From Agapanthus africanus (Eukaryota; Streptophyta; Magnoliopsida; Asparagales; Amaryllidaceae): a DNA stretch of 64,000 bases. Positions 21,033 through 33,215 of this stretch are shown piece by piece. The translations under genes and the position numbers were made by a program. Below the pieces are notes generated by a model that saw nothing but the letters and a program-made list of their open reading frames with translations, did no database searches and was not told the origin of the DNA. Each line of letters opens with the position of its first letter. Positions within the stretch are counted from its first letter, which is position 1. The DNA lies in NCBI GenBank assembly GCA_030015575.1, contig JASDDO010000018.1, positions 227,463,138 to 227,527,137 of the forward strand. The letters run 5' to 3'.

Positions 21033-22996
21033 CACGAATACTAACTAGTACTTATCTGAAATGACGGAGGGCTACGCAGGTTTTCATAAAACCATGAGCG
21101 TAATGAACTTGATATCGTTGTAGAATCAAATGAAGTTTTGAAATGGAGTGATTTTGAGGCTTTTTCAGTTTTGCTAAAGGGGTCACTCCCAGTGAAGGGA
21201 TCGTCGGCCCTTTCCTCGTCGAATGAGGTGCGGGATATATCATATATATCGCTGTGCAAAGCAAAAACCCAAAAGCAGTCAAAAGCAAACCGAGTGTGTA
21301 GCATCTGCCAGTTATTGCTAAAGGAGTCACTCCCAGTGAAGGGATCTCGGTCCTTTCCTCATCGAATAAGGTGCAGGGTATATCATATATATACCGCTGT
21401 GCAAAGCAAGAACTGTAGCTACCTGTTTTATTTTAAAATTCGATTCCACAACATCTTAGGTTTCTTATCTTTCATTAATCACATTAATGAAGTCCCATCA
21501 TTTAAATACCTAAACATCACAGATAGATATGACGTACACTTATGCCATCCGCATTCGCCTCGATGTCCCCTCGTGCACCGTTAGGTTAGGTAACTAATGA
21601 CAGAGCAGGGCAGGGCTAGCGCGGGTGTAAAACATAAGTAACGTCTATATAATATATCATATATACTATATACTATATCCATCACAGAATCACAACACAG
21701 ATATCACAGCAGAATCAACATATGAAATATTGGATATACTAGGACGTCCGTGTTTTCAATACGAGCCAGTATAAAACACGGATTCCACGGTCGTGATGAA
21801 TAGCCAATCCCACACCCTAGACCCCTACGAGAGCGGCAAGCAACCCTGCCAATTCTAGGGTTAGGAGACCCGGACTCGACTCCTCGAGTTGGTCTCCCAC
21901 TGGACCCCAGAACCCGGTTACTTGTGCTCCCCTCCTTGGGTCTATCCTAATGCGGAAAAGTAAATAATATACAAAGGGTGACAACTTCCGCTACCTGGAA
22001 GTGCCCCAAATAAAAGAATATTACATACAAGTTTTTACATGAATGAAAATGAAAAACACTCATCTCACATAAAAACCCCCGGCTATTCAAACACGACGAT
22101 CCAATATAACATATCCAGCAACACATAACATCACATGTCATCAACGTAAGTAAGTATGCATACCCCAATTGTCGTTGACGTATAGCAACGAAACCGGCGA
22201 TATGAACATACTACACTTACGGTCACAGAAAAGAAAGTGTAAAACTACAACAATTGGAATCCGCACCTTCTTTAGACATCGCATGCCTAATCAAATGAAA
22301 TACTTAGACATCACATGCCTAACAGATATAAATCCCGCATTTTAGTCTCATTATCGAAAACTCTTTTCAATTTCAAATGAAACTAAACCGCTAGATTTAT
22401 ATCATTCATTCAGTTATCACATAACTGTTTGTGAATTCCAATTATTGTATCCCATTCCAGATAAATAGAATATATTAAACTTTCCGATCGAACATTTGAA
22501 CACCCAAGTTTTCCCGAAACCATCCAACACATGAAATAGGTTCAAAGACATTCGTTTCATGTCTCAGTACCAACGGTCCAGCCGTAGAAGGGTCAAGCCA
22601 ACGCCTCACATGTGGCACGCCGTACTGCCCCAAACCCGAAGGTTCAAAGGGCAGTTCAAGACGGTCACATAATCGATTTATGGTTTGTTGTCTTCTAGAG
22701 GGACCATCGCGTTACTTGCACTACTCAGAACGTCCTTAAACCACACAATAATCCAACACTTGGATATTTTTGGCAGGGGAAAGATTGGGAATTTATATCC
22801 GGTCGAACTTTTTAACATATTCAAAAAATTATCCGGAAAACACTTAGACAAAGTTCGATAATCCGATCGAATCGTCGATTCCCTATACAACCCCAGAATA
22901 CTCAACTCTGGAGTCAAATTAAAATTCCCAGAAAACTCAGAACAATTAATCAGGAATTACTGTGCAAAAGCCAAGGGCTGACGTCACTATTTAGCC

Positions 22997-23037
22997 GCGG
23001 AACCGCCGCAGAAGCCTAGCTTCTGCTGCGGTTCCGC
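22997..23037 (-). other. Long GC-rich hairpin near the Copia A PBS
   Basis: Arms 22997-23014 and 23020-23037 pair at 17 of 18 positions around a 5-base loop. It lies about 200 bp downstream of the PBS, the same place as hairpins of other sequence in element 1 (9833-9901) and element 2 (56548-56630). Confidence 0.8.
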
Positions 23038-23227
23038 CGCACTTTGTACTGTTCACTGGAAACGTTTTGCACAGTAATTCTTAGATTTTATTGCTGAATT
23101 TTTTAAGCATTTTCAATTGACAAAAAACCACAAATTTGAAAAATTTCCAGAGAGCTATTTTGGGGTTGGGTTTTCGGTTCGTCCGGGTTTCAAACTCCGT
23201 CTAGACTTCGCCTAAGGCTCTAGCTAG

Positions 23228-23239
23228 GCTCTGATACCA
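23228..23239 (-). other. Copia A primer-binding site
   Basis: On the minus strand TGGTATCAGAGC starts two bases after the LTR end (CCTACA) and matches the initiator-Met tRNA 3' end. It fixes the direction of the element. Confidence 0.92.
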
Positions 23240-23240
23240 C

Positions 23241-25458
23241 TGTAGGGTTCCTAGGCATCCTAATGAAGTCTCACAAGGCATCAACCATGCCAATTTCAAA
23301 AATTATTGGTGCCGAGAAACCCTAACACGGATCGTTGACTAGATGTTTAGGCGAAATGAGAATCTAGTTAACTACTTAACTAAAAGTTAGATGCTACAAC
23401 CATTGTAGATCCGGTTCCCCACTTCCTTAGCTCCACGTGGGTGTGCTCTCGCTATCCATCACGAATCCTAGACTCATTCGTCGGCTTCATCGGAAAAACG
23501 GGCGAGCAAGGTCGTCGGCTTCGTGTCAAAGACGATCTACGTCGAGGTTGCACAAGTTCAAGCTCCGATTTCACCAAGTTGTGAAACTTGTGAAGAAAAC
23601 ACCCAAAACCACTTGGCAAGAGGTAGAGGATGAAGAAATATGAGGTGGGTTCACTTTAGATTTGGATTTCTCTCACTAAAACTCAAGTTGCCATTGATGG
23701 CATCAAGGTTTCTATCTTGAAGAAGAAGGAAGAAGATGAAGCTAGTTTATGATAAGTTAATTTAAAATGAAAAGAAAATTCATACTTATCATAATCTAAC
23801 TTGGGTTAAGTGTAGAGAATAAACCATGGTAAGTGGATGGGTTAGGGTTAAGCATGAAGACAAAATGGTCTCCTTGGTCAAAGCTTCATGAAGCTTCAAC
23901 AAGCTTCATGACAAAAACAAACCACTATCTCTTCATTTATCCAATAAAATAAATAAAGAAATGAATAAATAAATGATAAGGCAAAACCCTAATTATCATT
24001 TAACCATGGTTTAATTCTTCACACTTAACCAAATGATCAAGTATCATCAAACATGATACATATATGTGCACAAAAGTATATCACATATACAACTTGCACA
24101 TCAAGTGAGAAAATCCGTATAAAGTGAACCAATACTAGTTAATGCAAAGTAATATATCAAATATATAATTATACATTAAATCATTAAATCAACATTTGAT
24201 TCAATGATCCGGTCATGTCGCACATAACCGACTAGTATTCAATGTATCGATTTATCGAATCAATGATTCGATAACTAGGTCATATCGAATATAACCAATC
24301 GAAACATTTATCGCGAGAATGAAATGCGGTATCACATACACGCATTATTCTCGCTCCCGCACATATCTCATATGCACTCCTATTTCGTTTCACTTGAGCC
24401 AGGAAACCTCTGTGTAGGACTCTAAAGACTCGTCAATACGCCGGTAGCAGAAGATGATCATATCAAGCACCCACAAGCCGCAAGCGGTCTGCTAAACGTA
24501 ACGGACATCCGGGTATTGAGCGATCAGAAGATCGACGAGCTAGCCCTCTCACACTCCTGTGAATCCAACCAGTAACACTTACCGTACAGTCCGGTCTATT
24601 CGTCTGATATGTCGCATATCAAGTCTAGGGGTGGTATACGTCAGACCCCAATAACCGATAAGTCGTGCCGATGTGAGGCTCATAACGGGTTGAGAAACTA
24701 CTGGTAAAACTTACCAGCAAATCTCTGATCAGCCCTGGCCAGGGACTTCCCTGTTACGGTCAATCGAGCACAGCGCAACATCAACCCCCCATACCGGGAG
24801 AGACGAAACCCCTCCTATCGCTCATTGCCTCCATGTGACTCGGGACTGTACCCAAACACCACCGTTTTGCATGCCCTCATGGACGTGGTAAGGTGGAGAT
24901 CAAAGCACAGTGGGAATCACACAAGACTCTATGACGATCTCGGGTCTACAGACTAACCTGTACAAGTGTCACCTGAGAACTGCCATCTGACGTGAGGTAT
25001 AATACCATCTGGGAGTTCTCGGCGAGTCCGTCCAGTGTACCCAGTCTCCACTGAGCACCCGTATACCATCTCTGATGTCAAACACTAATGGATGTGGGAT
25101 CATCCATCGCCCATCTCATGGGTCGAGAAGCGTATACGCTAGTCTACTCTGGTATATCGATGCCCCGTCTCGATACACCCACGACTAGGGACCTTGAAGG
25201 ATGTACTTATGGACTACCATGTCCCCACTAGTATGATCTGCATCACAGTCCAGGTAGTCAAGTACATATCCTAAGGGCTTTACCAACATGTAACTATAAG
25301 ACAGTATAAAGAGACTAGTGTACATGTTAAGATAAAGAGTAACCGGATAGCATACTATCATATCGAGCAAGAAAGTCATCTCTATATATGTCCAAGCATC
25401 CAATATAATATACATCATCTGTACAATACTGGCCTCTAGAGCATACATACAACTAACA
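23241..25458 (-). repeat. Copia A 5' LTR
   Basis: This 2218-bp LTR has the same ends and length as 2415-4632. It is followed at 25459 by element C LTR sequence (ATAATTACGG), which differs from the flank of the other LTR. Confidence 0.92.
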
Positions 25459-25572
25459 ATAATTACGGTTTAGTTTTATGAAAACTACATTTTACTTTAC
25501 CGAAAATTATAAAATTCACTTAAACGATTTTATTCATTTAATTAATTATTTAATTATTTTTAAAATGTTACA
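25459..25572 (-). repeat. Element C LTR stub right of Copia A
   Basis: These are the last 114 bases (plus-strand order) of the C LTR, equivalent to 1166-1278 and 32697-32810, ending ATGTTACA. Upstream LTR sequence is missing because Copia A adjoins it. Confidence 0.85.
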
Positions 25573-26320
25573 ATCTTCCCCCTTTTATGAAATTCGGTCC
25601 CCGAATTTAAATTAAAACTCCCCTCAATTACTAAAACATTCAGCCAAAACACTCAAATCGTCGGGTCTCCGAAATCATCAATACATAACTAAAATCAACT
25701 CCGTCAAGCATAACACAATCATCAGAGTTATGGTGAAAATAAAATACCAAAACCCAATACGAAAACCGACATAATATACATCAAAACTACAACTTATATA
25801 TTGTGCGCATCATAGTAAAATCGTCCAAACATCTGGATAAAGAAGCATGCAAGAACCCCTTTTGAAAATCGCCGTGTGATGCACGTGCCACGGCATAAGT
25901 AGCGGACGTTTATTTTAAAAAAAATAGCTATATATATTTTTAAAATGTTACAATCTTCCCCCCTTTATGAAATTCGGTCCCCGAATTTAAATTAAAACTC
26001 CCCTCAATTACTAAAACATTCAGCCAAAACACTCAAATCGTCGGGTCTCCGAAATCATCAATACATAACTAAAATCAACTCCGTCAAGCATAACACAATC
26101 ATCAGATTTATGGTGAAAATAAAATACCAAAACCCAATACGAAAACCGACATAATATACATCAAAACTACAACTTATATATTGTGCGCATCATAGTAAAA
26201 TCGTCCAAACATCTAGATAAAGAAGCATGCAAGAACCCCTTTTGAAAATCGCCGTGTGATGCACGTGCCACGGCATAAGTAGCGGACGTTTATTTTAAAA
26301 AAAATAGCAATATATATATA
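25561..26320 (+). repeat. 380-bp tandem duplication across the LTR/polypurine junction
   Basis: Bases 25561-25940 and 25941-26320 are nearly identical. Each contains the LTR end TAAAATGTTACA, the polypurine tract and about 350 bp of internal DNA. The copy at the left end of the window (1267 onward) has only one unit. The joint shares TATTTTTAAAATG-like sequence, so slippage or template switching is likely. Confidence 0.85.
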
Positions 26321-27783
26321 TATCTTTTATTTAACATACACGTCCCGCCTGGTTACCAAATCAATAGTAATGATTATAAAAACATACTGATCAAACTGAA
26401 ATCAATCCCAATCACATCATAAAAATATCATGTGCGTCCGCTGTGCACTGAAATCGAAACCAAATACAGATGCCACGAATTTACACAAAAACAAAACTGA
26501 GTGCAACAGGTGTGCACCAAAAATATCTGTCAAGTGCAACGAGCGTGCATGACTCTAATAACAGGTGCATCTAATCTGCACAAAACCACGATTTAGTGCA
26601 TCTGGTGTGCACAAATCGTATCAGGTGCACCGAATGTGCGCAAGAATTTCAATCAGGTGCACATGGTGCACGAAAACATACACCGAATATCAAAATCGAA
26701 ATCACAGTACGAAAATGCATGAAAACTAGGTCGAAACATATGTCAAAATCATGTGTAACCATATGCACGAAATCAAATCAAAATCTCAAAATGTATAAAA
26801 ACAAAATCAAGTGCACTGGGTATGTACTAAACAACATCAATACCACTGATATATGAAACACAAATAGAATGTAATGAAGGTACACATAAGAAATACCAAT
26901 CGTAGAACAAAGTCTTCAAAATACCAAAATCCAATCAACGAAAATATGAAATTCAAATCACCAAATCACAATCGTAAACACTATCGTCAATGTGCGCCAC
27001 TTTCCCCCTTTCCTCTGGTGTCGACTGCTTCGAACTTGTCTCTTCATAGGTGTGCTAACTGCACTACCAACGGCAATACTCATATCTAAAGTCTCCCACG
27101 TAGTCGATCTCTTCACCTGATATCCGGACTACATTAAACTTTTCGATCGATCCATCAAAACCATAATTCCCTGAGAGCTCAACACTCAAGTACAGTTTAA
27201 AAATATCCGGTACATACCCCAGCATCGATGGTCCAGCCGTAGAAGGGCAAACCCAAGCCTCACTAATGGCACCGTGGAACTGCCGTAAACCCTAAGGTTC
27301 AAGGGCATTCTCGTGGTCATTATGTCGAGTTAGGGTTTCATTCTTCTAGAGGGTCCATAGAAATACCTGAATGTTCTTCCGAATACCATAAACTTGGGAA
27401 AATGGGTTTCTGACAATCGTTCGAAACCTTTAACTTCGTCTGGACGGCATGTGAATACCCTTCGTCTGCACGCTAAACAATGCTTCAATCCTCAAGAATG
27501 AACGATACCCTAATGGTTATCGCATTCGAGCCGTAGCTCTCTCTGCCAGTGCGCCCGTGGTAACAGAAACCACCATCCGATATCGACGAAGATAGATCAA
27601 AGGAACGAATGAAATGCGCTGCAAAGAAATGTACATCCTAAGGCTACTTAAGAAGAGTAGCGTATCGTAACTATGCCGCGGATCATACCCACGGTACGTC
27701 ACTCTACCTAAGTCGCCTACTCCATCAACCAAGGGTCACCCTAGACATATACAAGGTTAAACCTAGCGCTCTGATACCAACTT
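25573..27783 (-). mobile_element. Element C internal region, right copy, non-coding
   Basis: Only 2.2 kb separate polypurine tract and PBS, with no gag or pol, so C is a non-autonomous, LARD-like element. It holds the tandem duplication, an array of GTGCA/TGCAC dyads (about 26430-26830), the intact form of the site interrupted at 2414 (27080/27081), and at 27115-27440 a block conserved in element E (41790-42125) and in the Copia A leader (22455-22810). The PBS is at 27768-27779. Confidence 0.75.
27768..27779 (-). other. Element C primer-binding site
   Basis: The minus strand reads TGGTATCAGAGC a few bases after the LTR end GGTCGTGACA. The same spacing and sequence occur in D and E. Confidence 0.9.
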
Positions 27784-29363
27784 TGTCACGACCCGAAAGT
27801 ACGGAACGTGACCGGCACTTAGATTACGAAGCGTCTAGAGGCGTAACGTAACCTAAGTAAGCCGAAGCCCAGAAATCTAAACCATAAAAAGAAGAAGTAA
27901 AGGAAAACATGTAGAAAACAAGTTTAAAAGCAACATCCAATTTTCTCAAAAATTTCGGCAGAGTCTCCTTTGTAAAAACTGGCCCCAAACGGGTACAAAC
28001 AAGAATAATATATATACAAACAATAAAAAGCATCCCCAAACGGGAGCTAGCTCTACGCCAAAAGGCGGAAACAACCACACCAATGCACAATAGTATACAA
28101 TGCCAAAGGGCGAGGCTCAAAACTCAAAAGAAAACAAATCCTCCAAACCAGAATAATACATGCGCGACTCTAAGGTCGAAATAAACAACTGGTCCAATAA
28201 AGTTAACAAGTAATACAAGTTTGGTTGATAGAGTTTTCTAGATACAAATGAAATAGTAAAAGTACAATGGCGGTCCAGATACAAGTGAACCTACCTACCG
28301 TGCAAATCATCCTGAATGAAAAGATGTGCCAGCAAGCTGCCAGGAAAACCTATACATCGAACATGTAATAAAATTTGGCACAACGGGGGTGAGTTGCCAA
28401 CTCGTGAGTAGAAGATATCTGCGAAAAGTAATCGAATGCACAACGCTATCCTAGGTCATAATAATATACTAATATACTACTAGTCATCAAGTAAGATAGG
28501 ATAATAAGCTACGTGTAAGTGCAAAAGCTCCGTGCTCGTGTCAGTGCCTTATATAGAACTATGTCATGTGAATGAGTATGCATGCACCATGAATGTGAAA
28601 TAACCAATCCTGAAATCTAGATATATCTGTATAAGAAATCTTTAACTTTTATCATGGTAAAATGTGTATAGAAATCTGAAATATCAACGATGAAATCCAT
28701 GGAAATCCGTGTCAAGCATCGACAGAAGACATGTAAATCTCAAGTCTCAATACCTCATAATCTCAATGTCTTTTAGTTTCAATATCTCGGGCTCCGTCAG
28801 TCCGGATCGGCCCATATCATTAAATCTCACGACAACGGTCTGTATCCTCCGGATATCCGCCGCACCAGACATTACCGGTAGGTAGTCCTCCCGTGCTAGG
28901 CTCATCGTCTACAACTCGATCTTCTTGCCCCGGGGTACCATACCGGGCCCACCATGTACCCGAGACGGTTCATCCACTCCTCAAATCAGGTCTCGAAATC
29001 CAACAGAAAACATGAAATCTCATGGTGGCCGACACATACATCACGAGAAAACCGCATCTTATGTTTTAAAAAGAGAGGAGGAAAGAGAGAGAAGTTTTTA
29101 TATATTCTTGCGGTTTTCCCCAAAAATCCAGAAATCTCATAGAAATCCAAAATCCCCAAATCATGAGTAAGCATATGATAAGTGTCGGCATATGCCCCAT
29201 AATACTGCATGATAACATGAAAATGCGAATGCATGAAATGTCTAAGTAATAAATACCATGTCTATATTAACACCAGAGAGTAATTACAATGTTATATCGA
29301 TCTAGCTGTTAGCAGATTGAATCAATAAAAGATAATATGATTTAAAGTGTACGTGACTTAGCA

Positions 29364-29429
29364 ATTACCGATGATGATGTGTGTGAGCCAGAAAATAAGT
29401 GTACGTAGAATATGCGCATCATCGGTAAT
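29364..29429. other. Perfect 13-bp palindrome in the C LTR
   Basis: ATTACCGATGATG (29364-29376) and CATCATCGGTAAT (29417-29429) are exact reverse complements 40 bases apart. Element E has ATTATCGATGATG/CATCATCGATAAT at the same place in both LTRs (36616-36681, 44856-44921): one pair changed on both sides. Confidence 0.85.
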
Positions 29430-30530
29430 GGTGTTGGTGTCCTAACAGGCAAAGTTTTATTCTGATTATAGAAAAATATGAATGAACATGCACCATTATG
29501 ATTACGGTATGAATGTAAAGACGGATGTGTAATAACCACTCATCTGTGATATACAAGTACAACTACCACTATATGACTCGAACCTAAACTAGTGTCCATC
29601 TAACCTCCTAAGGAACTAAACCCAAGAAACTAGTCGATAAGAAATAGGAGTACACCTAAAGTCTGAGTCCATATCTCTAATAGTCGGCGATCTAGCCTCA
29701 ATAGAGTCACGTACGTAGTACGATTTCCTCGAAACAAGAGTGCGGATCAATCATCACATCTATGCCTCGTACGGTAAAATCCATCGTACGGCATCCCAAT
29801 ATCGGGGTACGGGTCAAGTATCACCTACGTGTCTCATCATTCGTATAATATCATCATCAACTCATGTCAAGATCAAGGTGCTATACTGTAATCGCATACA
29901 TCAATCATATATCATTTCCAGCATAAATATACATCATTAATTTATCCTCATAAATATCATGTATATGCATCATATTGTGATTAAGTCACACTTAAATCAT
30001 ATCGTAATCATGTCACCCCTATATGATATCGTAATGAAGTTACACATATATCATATCGAAATCAAGTCACACCCATATGTTGTCGTAATCAAGTCACACA
30101 TATATCATATCAGAATTCTAGGCACAAGTTACGATCCGGGTTCTATTTTAGAGTCCCATGTACTTCAATATCATCATCACCCTTTATTATTGTTCATGTA
30201 TACAAATCCATTATCTCATTTTCTAATGATCCGCTAACATCAAAACACGACTGTATAGCCAAGAATCACGGCATCAACCCAGTTATATTGTTTCATCCCC
30301 GTGTATCATGTCACATCCTTATATCACATGTACGTATTGTGTATGTATATATATACCTACACCTAGTCCAATATATATATATATACATACACGTATACAC
30401 CATGTCGAGTCTCAGTATGTGCGTGTGTGTATCTACCTGAAACCTACGAATCTCCTCCAAGATATTCATCCTCGGGTAAGGTCCTTCTAAATCAATCTAG
30501 TCCAACCTAAGGTCACTACTAGGGACCTAC

Positions 30531-31005
30531 TCACCGAAATTCTAAGGTCACGTCTGGCTTCCTAATGACAATAAGTACTATCCCTATTCTACGTTTGCGG
30601 GGGTGCTAAACGCCATCCACCCGACTTTCCCCCGTAGATATACATCTACTCACCGAAATTCTAAGGTCACGTCTGGCTTCCTAATGACAATAAGTACTAT
30701 CCTTATTCTACGTTTGCGGGGGTGCTAAAATCTATCCACCCGACTTCCCCCATAGATATACATCTACTCACCGAAATTCTAAGGTCATGTCTGGCTTCCT
30801 AATGACAATAAGTACTATCCCTATTCTACGTTTGCGGGGGTGCTAAACGCCATACACCCGACTTCCCCCCGTAGATATACATCTACTCACCGAAATTCTA
30901 AGGTCACGTCTGTCTTCCTAATGACAATAAGTACTATCCCTATTCTACGTTTGCGGGGGTGCTAAACGCCATCCACTTGACTTCCTCCCGTAGATATACA
31001 TCTAC
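30531..31005 (+). repeat. Tandem array, four units of 118-119 bp
   Basis: Units begin TCACCGAAAT at 30531, 30650, 30768 and 30887, each with TTTGCGGGGGTGCTAAA. The E LTR has a single related unit (near 37645 and 45880). Confidence 0.9.
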
Positions 31006-32810
31006 TCACCTGGTCCTTGTCTGCCGAAGACGGTGTCGCCATCCTCTTCTTCATCGCCCTCAGTCCACGTGAGGGGTACCTATAAGCAAACACATATAAT
31101 ATCGTAAATTGAATCACGGACAACATCAAAATGACGCACGAAACGCGCAAAGCTTAAAACATATGTCCCGCTCATGCGAAAGAACCAAATATCGCTCGAT
31201 ATCGGCGTACAAACGGCGATTGATCGAGATAAGCATCAACAAACAACTCATAGTTATAAAACTCATTACTTATAATATAAAACATGATTTAGTTCATCGA
31301 AACTCTAAAATCAACCAAATTGTCCGATTTCGAAAAACCCGAAAACGCCAATTTACCGTTTTACTTCAAAACTTGACATTTAAATGAAACTAATGGTAAT
31401 AAAACTCATTAAATAGCATAACTAGCTTATACAACCCATTACTATATTTTTAGCGCCCCAATTGTATTAATTGGAAAAATTCTAGTCTGCAAATAAACCA
31501 ATTTTAACACCTTGCAAGCAAAATGTCACAATATCACATCTAAACTGGATTTTGCATGAATTAATGTATTAAACTACAATTCATGATGATAATGATATAA
31601 TGAAAACCATAAATTATATTTTAAATTTCACATATTTAAGAATTTCCAAAATCTAGTTAGCAAAAATAGCATTTTTATTAGTATTTTTTTTAATTATCAA
31701 TAGAACTAGTAACCAAATTAAGTTTTCCATTCCACTAACAAGTTAATACCCTCATTAAAACCACAATCTAGTGTTACAAACATTAATTGGAATTTTATCT
31801 CAACAATATATACAATATATAGAAATCTAATTTGCAAAATGGATTAATTTAAACAATTTCGAATAAACAATTTACAATATATCATCCATACAAGATTTTC
31901 CACTTCTAAAAATTTTAAACTAGTTATTATAACCCTACTTAATTAATAAAAGCCATAACGTAATTTTATAAACCCTAACTTGAATTTTAAAACTTGTAGA
32001 TAGAAATTATTTATTAAATCTAATTATGCTTAAATGAAATATCTAATAACAATAAATCAAAAGAAGAATATTTATACATCCACAACATGAAATCCAAACA
32101 TGAAAATAAGCCTCCAAAATGAATGCTTTCCAGCTCCAAAATCCATTTAAAGATGAGCAAAGAATAGAGAGTAGGAATTAATTAGGATTTTGTGGGTTTT
32201 TTTTATTGAATTTTTGATGAATTTTGATGATTTTTAATACAAAAATGATGGGGGGAAAATTTTGGCGCTGCTTATTGAGGTGAGGCCGGCCATGAGGTGA
32301 GGAAAAGAGAGGAGAGTGAGAAAAGGTGAAGAAAAGTGTAGAAGGTTTCACAAAAATATCACACAATTAAGTCTTTTCATGAATTTATTTAAAAATTCTT
32401 TATTTTCTTCACTCCATTTGACCTAGAATGGTCTAGAACCATTGTAAAATTTTGAAATTTTTTTTTGCATGAAACACACTTGATTCTAATATGTAATGGT
32501 TCACTTCTTCTAATTAAACCCATTCAAATTTATAATTTACACCAATTTAGTGTAAAAATAAAACTTATGTTAATATTTAAAATAATTAATTTAAGAAAAA
32601 TATTTAATTAAACTAAAAATTTATAAGTGGCTAAATAAACACCATTTACTAGTAATAACATAATTAAAGTAGGTATTTTTAAATTTATAGTGAAAAATAA
32701 TTACGGTTTAGTTTTTTGAAAACTACATTTTACTTTACCGAAAATTATAAAATTCACTTAAACGATTTTATTCATTTAATTAATTATTTAATTATTTTTA
32801 AAATGTTACA

Positions 32811-32980
32811 CCAAAGTCCTGATTCTCTGCCTCAAGCATAGCGATACGATCTATCGAAGGCGGATCCATCTGCTCCTGTGCAACAAACGTGCCATCCTGG
32901 TCAGTCTTCGTCCCATACGAGTCAACTCTGACCTCGGCCCTCGCTGCATCATTCTGAGTCCCCATAGTCATTGGCGGCAA
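32811..32980 (-). CDS. Element D gag, N-terminal fragment
   Basis: About 57 codons start with ATG at 32980 (MPPMTMGTQNDAAR) and run to 32811, where the C LTR cuts in after the codons for ENQDFG. The start is chosen because it is the first ATG about 220 bp after the PBS (33200-33211), the normal place for gag. The peptide is acidic and has no recognisable domain over this length, so gag is called from position only. Rich PP, Q and D content is usual for N-termini of plant gypsy gag proteins. The rest of the gene lies beyond the C insertion, outside the window. Confidence 0.5.
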
Positions 32981-33215
32981 AGGCTATAAATGGAAAAGGA
33001 TTCGATATGAACACGAAAATCGGATCACAAGGATATGTATCATCAAGGAATGAATTTCAAGCAATTTGTACTTAGGTAACTTTAGGCAGAGTACCGTGAT
33101 CGTGAGTATGCCGCGGACATACACACACTACGTTACTTGCTTAAGCTACCTACTCCATCATACCAAGGTCTTCCTACACTCCGAAAGGTAAAAGCTAGCG
33201 CTCTGATACCAACTT
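32981..33215 (-). other. Element D leader and primer-binding site
   Basis: This short leader of about 220 bp has the PBS (TGGTATCAGAGC, minus strand) at 33200-33211. It shares a stretch (around 33083-33170, GTATGCCGCGGACATAC) with the leaders of C and E. Confidence 0.8.

Larger units (their letters stand above)
20411..23227 (-). other. Copia A long leader, no gag visible
   Basis: The 2.8 kb between PBS and protease contain no gag and no CCHC zinc knuckle in any minus-strand frame that I can see. The part from about 21960 down to 20400 aligns with the element 1 leader and holds the same structures: a GGCA/TGCC hairpin (21835-21850), two TCCC-GGGA blocks (21187-21200, 21331-21344), three spaced hairpins (20823-21032), the AATTTCA/TGAAATT hairpin (20778-20796), and a CT-rich run ending in CAG near 20390 that looks like a splice acceptor. 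The part 22455-22810 instead aligns with non-coding internal DNA of elements C and E. Whether gag was lost or was never in this family is open. Confidence 0.7.
2415..25458 (-). mobile_element. Copia A: Ty1/copia element carrying two nested insertions
   Basis: In minus-strand order: 5' LTR 23241-25458, PBS 23228-23239, leader 20411-23227, PR-INT 18682-20410, RT-RNase H 4647-6227, polypurine tract 4633-4644, 3' LTR 2415-4632. The domain order PR-INT-RT-RNase H is that of Ty1/copia. The native length without insertions is about 10.6 kb. The LTR start (TGTTAGTTGTATG..ATGCCCTAGAGG) resembles Angela-type LTRs as I remember them; this lineage call is tentative. The two 2218-bp LTRs differ at roughly 29 sites by eye (about 1.3%). 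The flanks do not form a target-site duplication: ATACT on the left, ATAAT on the right, and both sides are element C sequence. Confidence 0.85.
27784..32810 (-). repeat. Element C 5' LTR (5.0 kb)
   Basis: On the plus strand it starts TGTCACGACCCG at 27784 and ends AAATGTTACA at 32810. PBS on the left and foreign DNA on the right (gag of D) show that it is the complete 5' LTR, 5027 bp. It holds a tandem array (30531-31005), a 13-bp palindrome (29364-29429), a TA-rich microsatellite (30345-30390), and blocks shared with the E and D LTRs such as GGCACAACGGGGGTGAGTTG near 28380. It has no gene. Its length and ends fit Del/Tekay-like gypsy elements, an inference. Confidence 0.85.

Noticed and set aside
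22678-22917. A 79-codon minus-strand frame in the Copia A leader as a gag relic
   Set aside because: No gag motif is present, and the homologous block in C and E has broken frames.
30531-31005. Possible CRISPR-like repeat array
   Set aside because: The units are contiguous, with no unique spacers, and sit in a plant LTR.
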